Notes: generated by a model from the sequence alone, not told the origin. Shown: positions 8,181-18,064, numbered from the stretch's first letter. The stretch is 64,000 bases of DNA from Halobiforma lacisalsi AJ5 (GCF_000226975.2 NZ_CP019286.1:124001-188000), one strand, 5' to 3'. Numbers and translations: made by a program.

Positions 8181-10850
8181 CTATTCGGTAGTGTACTCAG
8201 GCAGCGACGTATCGACACCAAGCATCTTTAGGTACGTCTCGTCTCCAGTTGCCTCAGCAAGTCCTTCGCAGAGTTCCTCGAGATCGTCTGTTTCCCAGCG
8301 CTCCAGATACTTTGTCGAGGATTTACCCTCTTCGAACAGGTAGCGGAGATATTGTGCTTTATCGAGATTGTTGAGATCACGGTCTTCATCACTGACCTTG
8401 TCCTGAATATACGCTTGGCGTTTTTGGTTGTCCCACGTACCTAAGATGAGGTCATTCCCGTCCATAAAGAAGAGTCGCATCTCCTTGAGCCCATCAGGGG
8501 TAGCGTTGGTCCCACGGCAGAGCTTGTTTAGGTCGTTGTACGTCGGTTTCCACTCCTCAAGAAGATCAAGGAAAACATCAATCTCACCAAGGTCACTTTC
8601 TTCTTGGATAATTCCATAGATTTCGTCGACAACCTCCTTTGCGGACATGGTCTCACCATCCCGACGGACTTCGCCGTGGTGGTTCGAATACTCCGCGAAA
8701 CATTCTCCCATTTCAACGACGCCGATATCTCCTGCCGAAAGGTCACGTTCCGCCTCTAGTTGCTCTCGCGTGACTCCTGCAGTTCGAACGATGTTTCGTC
8801 GAAGGGATGTCCAACTGATTGGTTCTCTTTCTATTGCTGGTCTGGCTACGACAATAATATCGAATGAAACTGCTTCTCCCTTAGTTAGCTTCTGAAGATC
8901 TGCAGTAACAGGATACGTTGCGGTGACTACGAATCCCGAATCGCATAGCGCTTCGAGGAGTTCACCCCAAGACTCAGAGTCACTGTGATGATACGTAAAC
9001 GTTAGAACACCATCTTCCTTCAATGCCTTGTGAACGACTTCGAAGGCCTCTCGCAGCTCAGCTTCGAACTCTTCGACCCCCTTATCTTGAGCAGGGTTAG
9101 CGACGATTTCGGACCTCGAAGTCTTGTCCGAACTAAAGCAGTCATACTCGTCCTCGAGGACAATCTTCTGCCACACGTAGAAGAAGTCTGAGAGTTCGGA
9201 ATACAGCACGTTGTCGTAGTACGGCGGATCAGTGATCACCGCATCGTACTCGTTTTCGGCGTCGATATTCCTCAGATCGTCACAGATGACATTCGTATTT
9301 TCTCCGAGTGGAGTATCAAAACCTGGGGTTTCAATGGTTTCTCCATCCTCAATGTACCTATCAGTCGGAGCGTGTGCGTATTCGACAGCTCGTTTTATCA
9401 ATTCAAACTTCCGGTAGAACGGTCCAGTTCCGTGCTTTAGACCCCAGACGTTATTTTCTGCAGGTCGCTGGGGTGGATCAAACGAGTTAGATTTGAAGAT
9501 GTTAGTAATTTGATTATGGACATAATTATATCCAACCATCATATTATTTCTGTTAAGGCATCCAGTGAATGCTAATAGAAGATATTCTTTAATATTCTGG
9601 TCTTCTATTTTATCAATTTCTCGTAATATAGTACTAAGACATAAGAGTTGGCGTTCATTAAACATATCTGCCCAATTTTCATATCCAAACTCTTTGATAT
9701 CGTGGGCTCCTGGGGCAGATCCCTCAAATTTTGTGGATGCAGTATACCAACCATCAGCGATTTTTTCAGTTGGAATATAGTTATGGAGATTCTCCTGCTG
9801 TTTCCATGAATCCTGTGCCGATTCAAAGAGTTCGTGATCACGCAAATCAACCGCTTTATATCCCTTTATATTTGATCTATCTACATTTGATTTATCATCG
9901 CAACTGGAACAATAGTACTCAAGAGCATAAAGACGTAGATCATAATCGCCTTGTTCGTTTATTGCATCTCTGATACCATACTTCTGACCACACTCTTCAC
10001 ACGTATAGTTACCTCCCCGAGTCACATTACCATCCTTAGGGACGAACTTGTGGTTGCAATGGTTACATTCGCAGTCATTTTGCCAATCCTCGACGAGTGT
10101 AATTGATTCGCATTTAGGGCAGTAGACATTGTATTTACCCTTGTTTTCGTATCGACCACGGCCAACACGGTAATCTTCAAACAGTGGAACGGTTTCACCA
10201 CAAGAGATACAGTCTAATTCTTTTACCCATAGATAATACATCACGTCAGCTTCGTGATCACCGTTCGGACATGATGTCTTGTAGTACTGCTTTACTTCAT
10301 CTTCGACCGCCTCTTTGATACCTTGGAAGGCTTCTTCCAACTCTTCAGGATCCGTTGAATGAGCTTCCATCTCTTTCTTTGTTATGAACCACGCAACAGG
10401 ATTAATGTCGTATCCCGTTGCTTCAACACCAAATCGAGATGACTCTCCGAGCGATGTCCCACCACCCATGAATGGGTCAAGGACCTTCTTGTCACTCACT
10501 CGAACGTCCTTTGAATAGAGATCCCAGATTCCCTCTGGATTCGAGAGATCGATATCACGAATTGATTCTCGGATATCGTCGCTTTCAGTGAACATATCGA
10601 GCGTACCGTTCGAACCAGGATCTCGAACTTCGAACTCCGTTTCCTCATCGAGCAAGGTGTATAGAGAGATTGCTCGAAAAACGGATCCTGCACGTCGAGC
10701 CCACCATTTGTGCATACAATAGATCGGCCGATAGTACTCGCGTGCCCCACCGGTCGTTTCTTTTGATGCGATCTCATTGACCCGTTCGATCGGGAATCCG
10801 CGTTCAATAGGGAGTTCGGTCCGGTCACCGGACTGGTGATCCTGCGACAT
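8181..10850 (-). CDS. DUF1156 DNA methyltransferase A
   Basis: 889 aa from the ATG at 10850. The N-terminal DUF1156 signature LPIERGFPIERVNEIA...MHKWWARR is followed by the AdoMet-binding motif DPFMGGGTSL (about 125-134), a long insert with several CxxC zinc ribbons (about 200-330), and catalytic DPPYYDN (about 541-547), the motif of N6-adenine or N4-cytosine amino-methyltransferases. Order motif I, insert, motif IV suits the alpha group. The C-terminal about 250 residues are family-specific. The gene follows the PUA/nuclease-like gene at 10920-11969 by about 70 bp on the same strand, a likely operon. The zinc/insert region is much more AT-rich than its ends: 17 of 60 bases are G or C in 9541-9600. 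Activity and target base are not shown by sequence alone. Confidence 0.93.
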   Translation of the reverse strand: MSQDHQSGDRTELPIERGFPIERVNEIASKETTGGAREYYRPIYCMHKWWARRAGSVFRAISLYTLLDEETEFEVRDPGSNGTLDMFTESDDIRESIRDIDLSNPEGIWDLYSKDVRVSDKKVLDPFMGGGTSLGESSRFGVEATGYDINPVAWFITKKEMEAHSTDPEELEEAFQGIKEAVEDEVKQYYKTSCPNGDHEADVMYYLWVKELDCISCGETVPLFEDYRVGRGRYENKGKYNVYCPKCESITLVEDWQNDCECNHCNHKFVPKDGNVTRGGNYTCEECGQKYGIRDAINEQGDYDLRLYALEYYCSSCDDKSNVDRSNIKGYKAVDLRDHELFESAQDSWKQQENLHNYIPTEKIADGWYTASTKFEGSAPGAHDIKEFGYENWADMFNERQLLCLSTILREIDKIEDQNIKEYLLLAFTGCLNRNNMMVGYNYVHNQITNIFKSNSFDPPQRPAENNVWGLKHGTGPFYRKFELIKRAVEYAHAPTDRYIEDGETIETPGFDTPLGENTNVICDDLRNIDAENEYDAVITDPPYYDNVLYSELSDFFYVWQKIVLEDEYDCFSSDKTSRSEIVANPAQDKGVEEFEAELREAFEVVHKALKEDGVLTFTYHHSDSESWGELLEALCDSGFVVTATYPVTADLQKLTKGEAVSFDIIVVARPAIEREPISWTSLRRNIVRTAGVTREQLEAERDLSAGDIGVVEMGECFAEYSNHHGEVRRDGETMSAKEVVDEIYGIIQEESDLGEIDVFLDLLEEWKPTYNDLNKLCRGTNATPDGLKEMRLFFMDGNDLILGTWDNQKRQAYIQDKVSDEDRDLNNLDKAQYLRYLFEEGKSSTKYLERWETDDLEELCEGLAEATGDETYLKMLGVDTSLPEYTTE

Positions 10851-10919
10851 CGTTGATGTGTACGTCACAGACAGTGCGGTGATATAAATCTACTCGAGTC
10901 GTCGCCGGTTGGCGATCCA

Positions 10920-11969
10920 CTATTGTGCTGGGTCCGGTAATTCATACATCGTCTCGAGTAGATCGGCACGTTCCGTATCTACTGTCGAGACTACTTTCGA
11001 CACTGGCTCGTATGCTATTTCTGTCGCGCTGAGCGCAGTCGGGTTCGGCTCTTGAAGGATTTCGTAGCCTTCTACATCGATTTCAGTTACCTCTCCACTT
11101 GGCCCGAATAAGATACAGACCGTGTTCTCGTCAGCATACGCTGCCAGCTTTTCGGCTTTCTCCTCGAGATCCGATCCGGTTGCCTGCGTTACCTGCGCGA
11201 AGAGCGTCCCACCGTCATACTGGCCTACAATATCTACGTCTCGCATCGTACGGCCTACTGGTAGAGTCTGCGTGTACTCATCGTACGCTTCTTCGAGACG
11301 TAGGTATTCGTTGCAGAGGACCTCGAGTTGCGCCGGTGCGAGAAGTGAACTCGGATCATCGACGTCGTCTTCGATATCCCGAAGCGAGTCAGCACCCATA
11401 TCGATTGCTCGCAAGTGTTCCTTAGCGGCGTACCAGTTGCAAAACGAGTGATGTCGTGGTCTTACCGCCGAAAGCAGCGGATAGTCGGTAAATGAAAACG
11501 ACTTCGGTTCGTCATACGCATCGCATCCAATCAGTGGGAGCGCTTTGAATACCCATTCGTCCTCGAGTTCATCACCGTCGTTCTCATCGGGTACACCGGC
11601 CTCTCGTGCGGCCGTCTCTGATTCGTAGACAACTGGAGCCTCCCCCTTCTGACAGTAGATAATGTGGACGTCGGCCTCGGGATCGACTCGTCCGATGAGT
11701 ATCGAATTCCCGTACTGGTCTACTCGATTCCCGTAATACGCACTGACGACAACTGGTCGCTCCTCGTCACGAGCGACTTTCCGCATTCGTCGAACTTCTT
11801 GGTACGCTCGAGATCGTCCATCATTCCCGTAGTCGGTCTCGTCAGTACTCGGAGAGTCGTCCCAATTGATCGCAACGTAGTGATTCTCCCGGACCCATCG
11901 AACGTGATCTGTCGTTCCACCGAGCTTGTGCCGAGCAAACATCGTTCGAACATCGTGACTCCGACCCAT
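10920..11969 (-). CDS. Unrecognised protein; EVE/PUA-like N-terminus and degenerate nuclease-like C-terminus
   Basis: 349 aa, start ATG at 11969. The N-terminal about 95 residues (RWVRENHYVAINWDD, then RPVVVSAYYG and SILIGRV) have the rhythm of EVE/PUA-like domains, which flip out and read modified bases in modification-dependent restriction proteins. The C-terminal section has MRDVDIVGQYDGGTLFAQVT, which resembles the D-x(n)-[EQ]-x-K core of PD-(D/E)XK nucleases but has Thr where Lys is expected, so it may be inactive or misread. It lies just upstream of methyltransferase A on the same strand. If the reading is right it could sense the modification made by its neighbour or a foreign one. The domain calls are by eye and uncertain. 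Confidence 0.55.
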   Translation of the reverse strand: MGRSHDVRTMFARHKLGGTTDHVRWVRENHYVAINWDDSPSTDETDYGNDGRSRAYQEVRRMRKVARDEERPVVVSAYYGNRVDQYGNSILIGRVDPEADVHIIYCQKGEAPVVYESETAAREAGVPDENDGDELEDEWVFKALPLIGCDAYDEPKSFSFTDYPLLSAVRPRHHSFCNWYAAKEHLRAIDMGADSLRDIEDDVDDPSSLLAPAQLEVLCNEYLRLEEAYDEYTQTLPVGRTMRDVDIVGQYDGGTLFAQVTQATGSDLEEKAEKLAAYADENTVCILFGPSGEVTEIDVEGYEILQEPNPTALSATEIAYEPVSKVVSTVDTERADLLETMYELPDPAQ

Positions 11970-12121
11970 GTTCTGTCGTTTGAAGCCTATACAATCAATC
12001 CACTGATGTCTTAGAGATATGTCTCTAGTTCCGATATACAGAAAGCGAAACTAGACTTTGAGACAGATTTCTCAATCTTGTTTGTGGTTAACATTCATAT
12101 GGGTGTAGTATCAATATCGCT

Positions 12122-12562
12122 ATGAATGCCTCAATTGAAAGTTGGTGCGATTTTCGAGGCATCGATCGAATCAGTAATTCTGGGAACGCTGTCATCGAAG
12201 GTGACTCGAAGGGCTCATTTGCCTTACTCAGGTCAGGGTCCTGGGACGAAGGCGATACAGTGGCAGTAAAGATTTCCTCGAAGAACGGTAGTACGTACAC
12301 CGCAGTTCCGATGTACGAGGAAGCTGGCGCGAGCGCACCCCCGCTGCATCACGACGGTGCAGGCGCGGGACAGACTCGGAGTGTGAACGACGCGTTTGCC
12401 TCACTCGAGGACCGAGAATTCGATCCGAAAACTCACGGCGCGCCCGAACTCGGAAAAGACTACACGCCGCCCAAGTCGAAGCGATCCTCGAGATCGAATT
12501 CGGAGAAGTCACTCAGAGATATCGCACAAAGCCTGGACGAGACGGAATTCACCGAGAAATAG
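12122..12562 (+). CDS. Small protein, possible TRAM/OB-like N-terminal domain and disordered basic tail
   Basis: 146 aa. The first about 65 residues (SGNAVIEG...GDTVAVKISSKNGSTYTAVPM) look like a small beta-barrel of TRAM/OB type, a nucleic-acid-binding fold common in haloarchaea. The rest is low-complexity, with a Lys/Arg/Ser-rich patch near 115-130. It is divergent from the gene at 10920-11969 with an AT-rich gap between, and convergent with the AAA ATPase. A similar small possible TRAM protein sits beside methyltransferase C (24887-25261), so these may be auxiliary subunits. Family not certain. Confidence 0.55.
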   Translation: MNASIESWCDFRGIDRISNSGNAVIEGDSKGSFALLRSGSWDEGDTVAVKISSKNGSTYTAVPMYEEAGASAPPLHHDGAGAGQTRSVNDAFASLEDREFDPKTHGAPELGKDYTPPKSKRSSRSNSEKSLRDIAQSLDETEFTEK

Positions 12563-12618
12563 CAGCCCGATTAGTCCTCACACATTGGCAGCTGACAAGA
12601 ATGTTTTCCCGAGATCGT

Positions 12619-14475
12619 CTATAACCTGAGATACACCCAGAGCGGAATCTGAATGATTGGTTTGGCTCCGTCATCAACGACAGAAATTCCATCGTCTAGC
12701 GATTCTCGAGCGTTCGTCAGTACCACGCCAAACGCTGGTTCGCCATCAAGCACAGACGTTCCGCCATCGTCGAGTGTTCCGGCATACTGCTCATCCTGTA
12801 CGTACTCCCGGCGCTGCTTCGCAAATGAGTCCGGCACGGAACTGTACAAGAGTTCATCGACGCGATCCTGCTCGCTCTCCCAGGCGTCCCCCTCAAGGAA
12901 CTCCTGAAGCGCATCGAATTCAGGGGTATCTACACTCCGCTGGAGTTCGTCGAGACCTCGATTGTAGGACCAGAGCATTGGAATTGGGGTACCATTCAGT
13001 TTGAATACAAAGTCGACGGATTCCTTCGATCCGGCCCAGAACTTGACTACACCGCGTTTCGGATCATGTGGATGATTGAGTTCGTTCGACAGCCGGATCG
13101 TGTGATCGAACGCGACCGCCTTCGCCAGTGCCTCGTCTAGTCCGGGCTCACGCCGGAGCACGTCATTGAGATCATTCCGACAGAACGCGTTCGTGATTCC
13201 TGGATCCCGCAGGTAAAATCGGAGTTTCCGCGGACGCTGATTATCGTACTCTTGTGCTGCCGATAGCAGGTGAAGGCGTGAAAGTACACGGAGATACTTA
13301 TCTCGGAGGGTTCGGCGATCGACATCGAGAACGTCGGTTAGCTCGTCGAAGCGTACATCCCCGGTCGGGTGTTCGTGAGCGGTGAGGGCACAAAACCGCT
13401 CCAAGCCGAGCGCGTCCTTTACCCCTCCAAGATTCGTCGTAGCATGAAGGAGGTCGTTTCTGAAGTCCGTGAGTAGCTCTCGCTGATGGGATTCGAAATC
13501 GACGTCGTCTCGTCCACGGATTATGTCGACAAACTGCTCCTCGTCAATCGAGACGTCGTCTCCGGCGATCCGGAGCGTCAGCGTTCCCCCGCTCGTACAG
13601 TAATTCGCGATCTCCCGCCGGACTGTCGATGAGTCAGTAATGGCGTCGCCGTTCTGGGCTTCAATTTCGGCTACGAATCGGTCAGCGTCCCCCGTTTCGA
13701 CAGCCTCTCGCAACGCCTTTCGAACTGCGTTCTCATCGAATCGTTCAGTTGATGGTGCGAGTTCGATATCCCGGTATCGCATCTTGAGGAAATCGGAGAA
13801 GCCCATGGGATACAGCTCGCGTGTCTCCCCGAGTGGCCCCTCGTTCACTTCTGCAACGTCGGTCTCCTCGAATCGTTCCCGTACGGCTCCTCTCGAAAGC
13901 GCCGTGAACACGATCCGGCGTTCATCGTGCTCAGCAATCAAGTCTGTAAGAAGACGTTCCCAGCGACCGATATCTTGATTTCCGCGTTTGTTCGGACGTT
14001 CAATCGTATGGAGATCATCTAACAGTATGTAGTGGGGCGACGACCGAGGGCGCCGCAGGACGTGCGTCTCGAAGTGGTCCACGGCTGCTCGGAGCTGGTC
14101 TTCCGGCTGAAGTTGGAATACCGGATCATCTCGAAGAGGAATGTACAGAACGTTCGATGGGGGTACGAGGTGGTCTTGAGCCTGTTCACGCCTATCTGCA
14201 TCTCGAACGAACTTCTCTACGAAATCCGGATCAATATGCGCAGAGACTAGTTGCTTGAGGAGGGCGCTTTTCCCAGCCCCGTCAGGCCCGGTAATGGGAA
14301 TCAACCGCCGTTGCTGCTGATGGAGGTCGTCGTATGTCTGGTGAAAAATATTCTGGAGCGATGAATATTCCCCCGTTAGGCTCGCCTCTCGGCTACGCTC
14401 CCACCACGGGTTGTATTCCTCAAGTCGCTGGATGAGAATCTGCCCAGAAGTGAAGGACTCCGAGTCAAATTCCAT
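12619..14475 (-). CDS. AAA-type ATPase with DUF4143-like C-terminus
   Basis: 618 aa. The N-terminal P-loop ATPase has Walker A GPDGAGKS (63-70) and Walker B YILLDD followed by LHTI (about 148). A middle helical region includes a winged-helix-like stretch (TDVLDVDRRTLRDKYLRVLSRLHLL). The C-terminal part (FYLRDPGITNAF, then VKFWAGSKESVDFVF) matches the DUF4143 layout of archaeal and bacterial AAA proteins (COG1373), whose end is a PD-(D/E)XK-like fold; the usual ExK is degraded here to PMLWSY, so nuclease activity is doubtful. It is convergent with the small gene before it and divergent from the McrB-like gene. Its role in the island is unknown. Confidence 0.8.
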   Translation of the reverse strand: MEFDSESFTSGQILIQRLEEYNPWWERSREASLTGEYSSLQNIFHQTYDDLHQQQRRLIPITGPDGAGKSALLKQLVSAHIDPDFVEKFVRDADRREQAQDHLVPPSNVLYIPLRDDPVFQLQPEDQLRAAVDHFETHVLRRPRSSPHYILLDDLHTIERPNKRGNQDIGRWERLLTDLIAEHDERRIVFTALSRGAVRERFEETDVAEVNEGPLGETRELYPMGFSDFLKMRYRDIELAPSTERFDENAVRKALREAVETGDADRFVAEIEAQNGDAITDSSTVRREIANYCTSGGTLTLRIAGDDVSIDEEQFVDIIRGRDDVDFESHQRELLTDFRNDLLHATTNLGGVKDALGLERFCALTAHEHPTGDVRFDELTDVLDVDRRTLRDKYLRVLSRLHLLSAAQEYDNQRPRKLRFYLRDPGITNAFCRNDLNDVLRREPGLDEALAKAVAFDHTIRLSNELNHPHDPKRGVVKFWAGSKESVDFVFKLNGTPIPMLWSYNRGLDELQRSVDTPEFDALQEFLEGDAWESEQDRVDELLYSSVPDSFAKQRREYVQDEQYAGTLDDGGTSVLDGEPAFGVVLTNARESLDDGISVVDDGAKPIIQIPLWVYLRL

Positions 14476-14560
14476 AATTCAGTCTCAATTCTACCATTAA
14501 TCCACATAGCTATGTTTCTTCGCATCCCACTATCTCAGGTCCTTTCCGCTATACATGTTG

Positions 14561-14570
14561 TTTTATAATA
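14561..14570 (+). promoter_or_regulatory. TATA box for the mcrBC-like pair
   Basis: TTTTATAATA lies 23-32 nt upstream of the ATG at 14593. This spacing places transcription start at or next to the start codon, as in leaderless haloarchaeal mRNAs. No Shine-Dalgarno sequence precedes the ATG. Confidence 0.65.
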
Positions 14571-14592
14571 CCTCCCCAGTATTCGTAAGCCA

Positions 14593-15828
14593 ATGAGTAG
14601 CGAGAAGCCTCGATGGGAAAATTATGACCGCGAGGAAGCGGAGAAGTATAGCGGCTTCATACTTGGGTCAGCCTCAACGGCGACAAATTTCATCAATAAA
14701 TCTTCTGATCCGAAAGCATTGAGATATGTGGTTGAAGAACTCACGGTTGATCGAAACGTTTCTGGTGATAATAATGAGGTCAGGAAAGCATTACTAACCT
14801 CGACGGATACACCATTTGAAGTTAAACAGACTGTCGCACAACGGAACTACAACCTGGGTGAGACACTCGTCCCGGATACAGTCAAGAAGAACGCGCTCAC
14901 AGCTATCGAAGTCGGGAAGCCGATCGTTCTCTACGGCCCGACCGGCACCGGAAAGACATACTTCGCTAAGCAGCTTGCACTGGAGGCGTGCATCGACTAC
15001 TCTATCCACACTGCGACGCCAACGTGGACGCCTGCAGATATCACCGGTAGCATCCAACCGGAGACGGACAAGGATGGGGATATCAAGTACCGTCGTCAGG
15101 CTGGTTGCGTCTCACAGGGCATCGAGAAAGCAAACGAGTATCAAGACAACTGGGGAGTCATTATCGACGAAATCACTCGGGCTGATATCTCCCAGGTGTT
15201 CGGTCCGCTGTATACCGCCATCGAGGACGAAGACCAGGTGATATTCCGTAATGACGACGGAGACCCGCTCACGCTCACCGATGACGTCAAGATCATCTGT
15301 ACAATGAATATGTCGGACCGGACGGTGAACGAGCTCGACAATGCAATCACCCGTCGCTTCGCGATGATAGAACTCAGTCGCTACGGTGACGAGGAACGGG
15401 CCTCCCTGTTTGACCGCTGGATCGGAGAACTCGGATCCGATGTGGACATTGATCGCGACAAACTACAGGAACTCTTCGAGAGCCACCACCAAGGGATCAA
15501 TGAGGGGACAACCACGAGCGGTGAGGACGGAATTATGGAGTTCGGGCCGATGCACTACGAAGACGTCACCCAGTTCCTCAAGCACGCCTGTGGGAACGGT
15601 GGACCGTACACAGGTGAAGAAGACGTCGCGGTCGGGCAGGCATTTGCGACCTATATTGCGCCCCGTCTCCTGAACACAGCGGCCTTGCCCCAGATCAATC
15701 GCCTTGCGAGTCACTACGAGACGCTCGACAACCAGTTTGAAGCATTCGACCTCAGTCCCGCTATGAACCTCGCGAACCAGCAAGCAGAGGCTGAGGAACG
15801 CGAGATGGGCGTCAGCGCCTATGAGTAA
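14593..15828 (+). CDS. McrB-like AAA+ (GTPase-type) restriction subunit
   Basis: 411 aa. The AAA+ core has Walker A GPTGTGKT (115-122), Walker B VIIDE (189-193), sensor-1 region TMNMSD and the arginine-bearing TRRF (253-256). The MNxxD element (MNMSD, 238-242) is the McrB signature linked to GTP binding. The first about 105 residues should be the specificity domain that reads modified DNA, but I do not recognise the fold. In McrBC, McrB rings bind modified sites and translocate until McrC cuts. The stop overlaps the start of the McrC-like gene by 8 bp, typical of a coupled pair. A McrBC-type enzyme lying between three methyltransferase genes must avoid their marks or use them. Confidence 0.88.
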   Translation: MSSEKPRWENYDREEAEKYSGFILGSASTATNFINKSSDPKALRYVVEELTVDRNVSGDNNEVRKALLTSTDTPFEVKQTVAQRNYNLGETLVPDTVKKNALTAIEVGKPIVLYGPTGTGKTYFAKQLALEACIDYSIHTATPTWTPADITGSIQPETDKDGDIKYRRQAGCVSQGIEKANEYQDNWGVIIDEITRADISQVFGPLYTAIEDEDQVIFRNDDGDPLTLTDDVKIICTMNMSDRTVNELDNAITRRFAMIELSRYGDEERASLFDRWIGELGSDVDIDRDKLQELFESHHQGINEGTTTSGEDGIMEFGPMHYEDVTQFLKHACGNGGPYTGEEDVAVGQAFATYIAPRLLNTAALPQINRLASHYETLDNQFEAFDLSPAMNLANQQAEAEEREMGVSAYE

Positions 15829-17620
15829 GGCTGTCCGCTACGACTACGGAACGTCGCTCTGCTCCGTCCAGGAGAATCGAAAGCTCATCATCGAGGACTG
15901 CGATCCGGATACGATCAATACCGAACTTCGGGCGGCGAACTTTGTTCGAGAAGGAAGCAAATTCGTCAAGAAGCGGCCTCGACTACGGACTCGATCCGGG
16001 CGAAATACCGATACGGATGCGCTTCAGGTTCTTTCGGTACGCCTCGTAGGTGACACACTCCATGTCAAGCCCTCAGACATCGTCGGCATCGTGAGGCTCG
16101 TCCCGGGGATGAGTGTTCAGGTCGAACCCAAAGTCGATTGGGAGCACGTCATCCAGATGCTCCTTACGGTCTACGACATCGACAGGACGCAGTCGTATTA
16201 TGGGGTTCCACTCGACGAACTGGTGTCCAGCGGCATTGAATCCGCTCGCATTATCGCCATCCTGGCGATCAACTATGTTCGTGGCGTCCGAACGATCCGA
16301 CGCGAGGGGTTCATTCGGGACCTCAATATTCATCGTCGAAACGGATTCGAGGGACTGGGCTCAATCGATGTCGAGCAGACGCTTATGAATCACGCTACCG
16401 GGAATCCGGCCCCGACCTGGGTCGAAACACAGGTCGAGTACGCTAACCCTGTGAATTCGGCGATTCATATGGCCGGGAAACTCCTCCTCAGACTGCTCCA
16501 GCAAGACCAAGACGGTCATCAGCACCCCCGTCAGGATGTGCTTCTTTCCATGGTTCATCAGGAGGTGGAACGGATGGAAGAGTTGGGAATTCAGAGTAGT
16601 CAGAAGCAAATCGGCGGCTATCGCCGGCTCTCCCTCCAAGATCTCCCCCGACAGCGCCATTACTACCGACGAGCCTTCCACACTGCCCAATCAATTCTCT
16701 CCTCGACGTTGCTTGGTCAGGCTGGCGGTGGCCCAGAGGAACTCCTCGTCGATTATGCGCTGAGCATGAATATACTGTTCCAGGATTATTCCAATCGAAT
16801 TCTCAACCGGAAAATCGAAGCCCTACGCCGGATCGACTATCTGGACCAGCTGTCGGGAGTCAAATGTAAACCTGAGCCGTTGATCTATCCCTTTGCTGGA
16901 AACGCCGACGCCCGACATCAACCTGATCACCTCCTCACGGACGGGGAAGAAACGCTCGCGGTACTGGACTCCAAGTATTATCGGGAGGGCAAGAATCCAG
17001 CTAACGATTCTGGGTCCCGATCGAGGATGTTTGCGTACGCCTATCTCACAGAGACCGACCGGATGGCATTCCTCTGCCCCCAGTATCGCAATGTTCGGCT
17101 ACCCGTACAACACACTGGGGCAGAGATAGAGGTCGTTTCGCCTGACGGTGACTTCACTTGTGAGGACTACGAGGATGGGATCCGAAAGTATATTTTGGAG
17201 ACGCTGGCGATCAGCTATCCTGAGCTCCACGTTTTCGAGGCGACGACCGATGCGCACCTCAGTCTCAGTGGCGTTTCAGAGGAGGCCCTCTCGGAGGTCC
17301 ACGATACGAACGGCCCGTTTAGTATCAGCAATCCCGCCACGTTCGCTGACCGGGTCATCGCGGCGATTGCATTTGCGTCCTATGGACCAAACAAACCGGA
17401 ACTAGAGAATCAGGGCCGGTGGACAAAGTCCCGAATCAAAGAGGCATGTGCAAAGACCGATGAGGAAGACCATCCAAAATACCCGCAACATGAGACGACG
17501 TGCGTTCCGATATACGATCCTGGCGGGAATGACGACCATGGGACTGTGACTTTGCACTTCCTCAAGTCAGACCAAGAGGGAACCTCAGTAAGCACAGAAG
17601 GGCCATTTCCCCTGATGTAA
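15821..17620 (+). CDS. McrC-like PD-(D/E)XK restriction endonuclease subunit
   Basis: 599 aa, longer than E. coli McrC (about 350). The C-terminal nuclease core is visible as P368-D369, then LAVLDSKYY with D383 and K385, matching PD-x(n)-D-x-K of McrC; YLTETDRMAFLCPQY follows as expected for the core helix and strand. The N-terminal part (VGIVRLVPGMSVQVEPKVDW, then VLLTVYDI-like) matches the McrC domain that contacts McrB. An extra about 150 residues after the nuclease core (from about 450) is not in short McrC proteins. It overlaps the McrB-like gene by 8 bp. The key residues look intact. Confidence 0.85.
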   Translation: MSKAVRYDYGTSLCSVQENRKLIIEDCDPDTINTELRAANFVREGSKFVKKRPRLRTRSGRNTDTDALQVLSVRLVGDTLHVKPSDIVGIVRLVPGMSVQVEPKVDWEHVIQMLLTVYDIDRTQSYYGVPLDELVSSGIESARIIAILAINYVRGVRTIRREGFIRDLNIHRRNGFEGLGSIDVEQTLMNHATGNPAPTWVETQVEYANPVNSAIHMAGKLLLRLLQQDQDGHQHPRQDVLLSMVHQEVERMEELGIQSSQKQIGGYRRLSLQDLPRQRHYYRRAFHTAQSILSSTLLGQAGGGPEELLVDYALSMNILFQDYSNRILNRKIEALRRIDYLDQLSGVKCKPEPLIYPFAGNADARHQPDHLLTDGEETLAVLDSKYYREGKNPANDSGSRSRMFAYAYLTETDRMAFLCPQYRNVRLPVQHTGAEIEVVSPDGDFTCEDYEDGIRKYILETLAISYPELHVFEATTDAHLSLSGVSEEALSEVHDTNGPFSISNPATFADRVIAAIAFASYGPNKPELENQGRWTKSRIKEACAKTDEEDHPKYPQHETTCVPIYDPGGNDDHGTVTLHFLKSDQEGTSVSTEGPFPLM

Positions 17621-17633
17621 GTCGTTGATGGTG

Positions 17634-18029
17634 TTACACGCGAAACGGTGCAACGAGCCATCCCGAATCCCGCTTCTTGATTTGCCGACCAAAAATTGGC
17701 TCCAAGGAGTAGAACTCATCATCGATTTCTACGTCGAACGAGTCACCGGCACCCTGGACATCACCGTCGACAACGAACTGAATCGCTGGTAACGGACGCT
17801 GGCTGTTGAGATAATCCATCTCTTGTCGCATCGTGGAAACCAGCTGGTCACGAAGATCATCGTCGTCTGTAAGGACGTCCTCGAGTCCCGCTACGCAGAT
17901 CTCGTCAGGGAGATCTCGATTCTCGAGCTTCGTTACGAACTCTTCGACAGGAACTCGGTATTCGGCAGACTCTCGCTCACCGCTAACGATGATATTGTAC
18001 ATCCCCGCCACTGCGTCGATATTGCTCAT
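17634..18029 (-). CDS. Small acidic protein downstream of methyltransferase B
   Basis: 131 aa, ATG at 18029. Not recognised. It is acidic, with a predicted helical middle (EDVLTDDDDLRDQLVSTMRQEM) and a beta-rich end (FDVEIDDEFYSLEPIFGRQIKKRDSGWLVAPFRV). It starts 35 bp after the stop of methyltransferase B on the same strand, so it is the probable last gene of the DUF499-DUF1156 operon. It is convergent with the McrC-like gene, only 13 bp apart. Its place suggests an accessory subunit. Confidence 0.65.
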   Translation of the reverse strand: MSNIDAVAGMYNIIVSGERESAEYRVPVEEFVTKLENRDLPDEICVAGLEDVLTDDDDLRDQLVSTMRQEMDYLNSQRPLPAIQFVVDGDVQGAGDSFDVEIDDEFYSLEPIFGRQIKKRDSGWLVAPFRV

Positions 18030-18064
18030 GCCACCACCAACGTCTCACAGGGGTGTAAAATATG

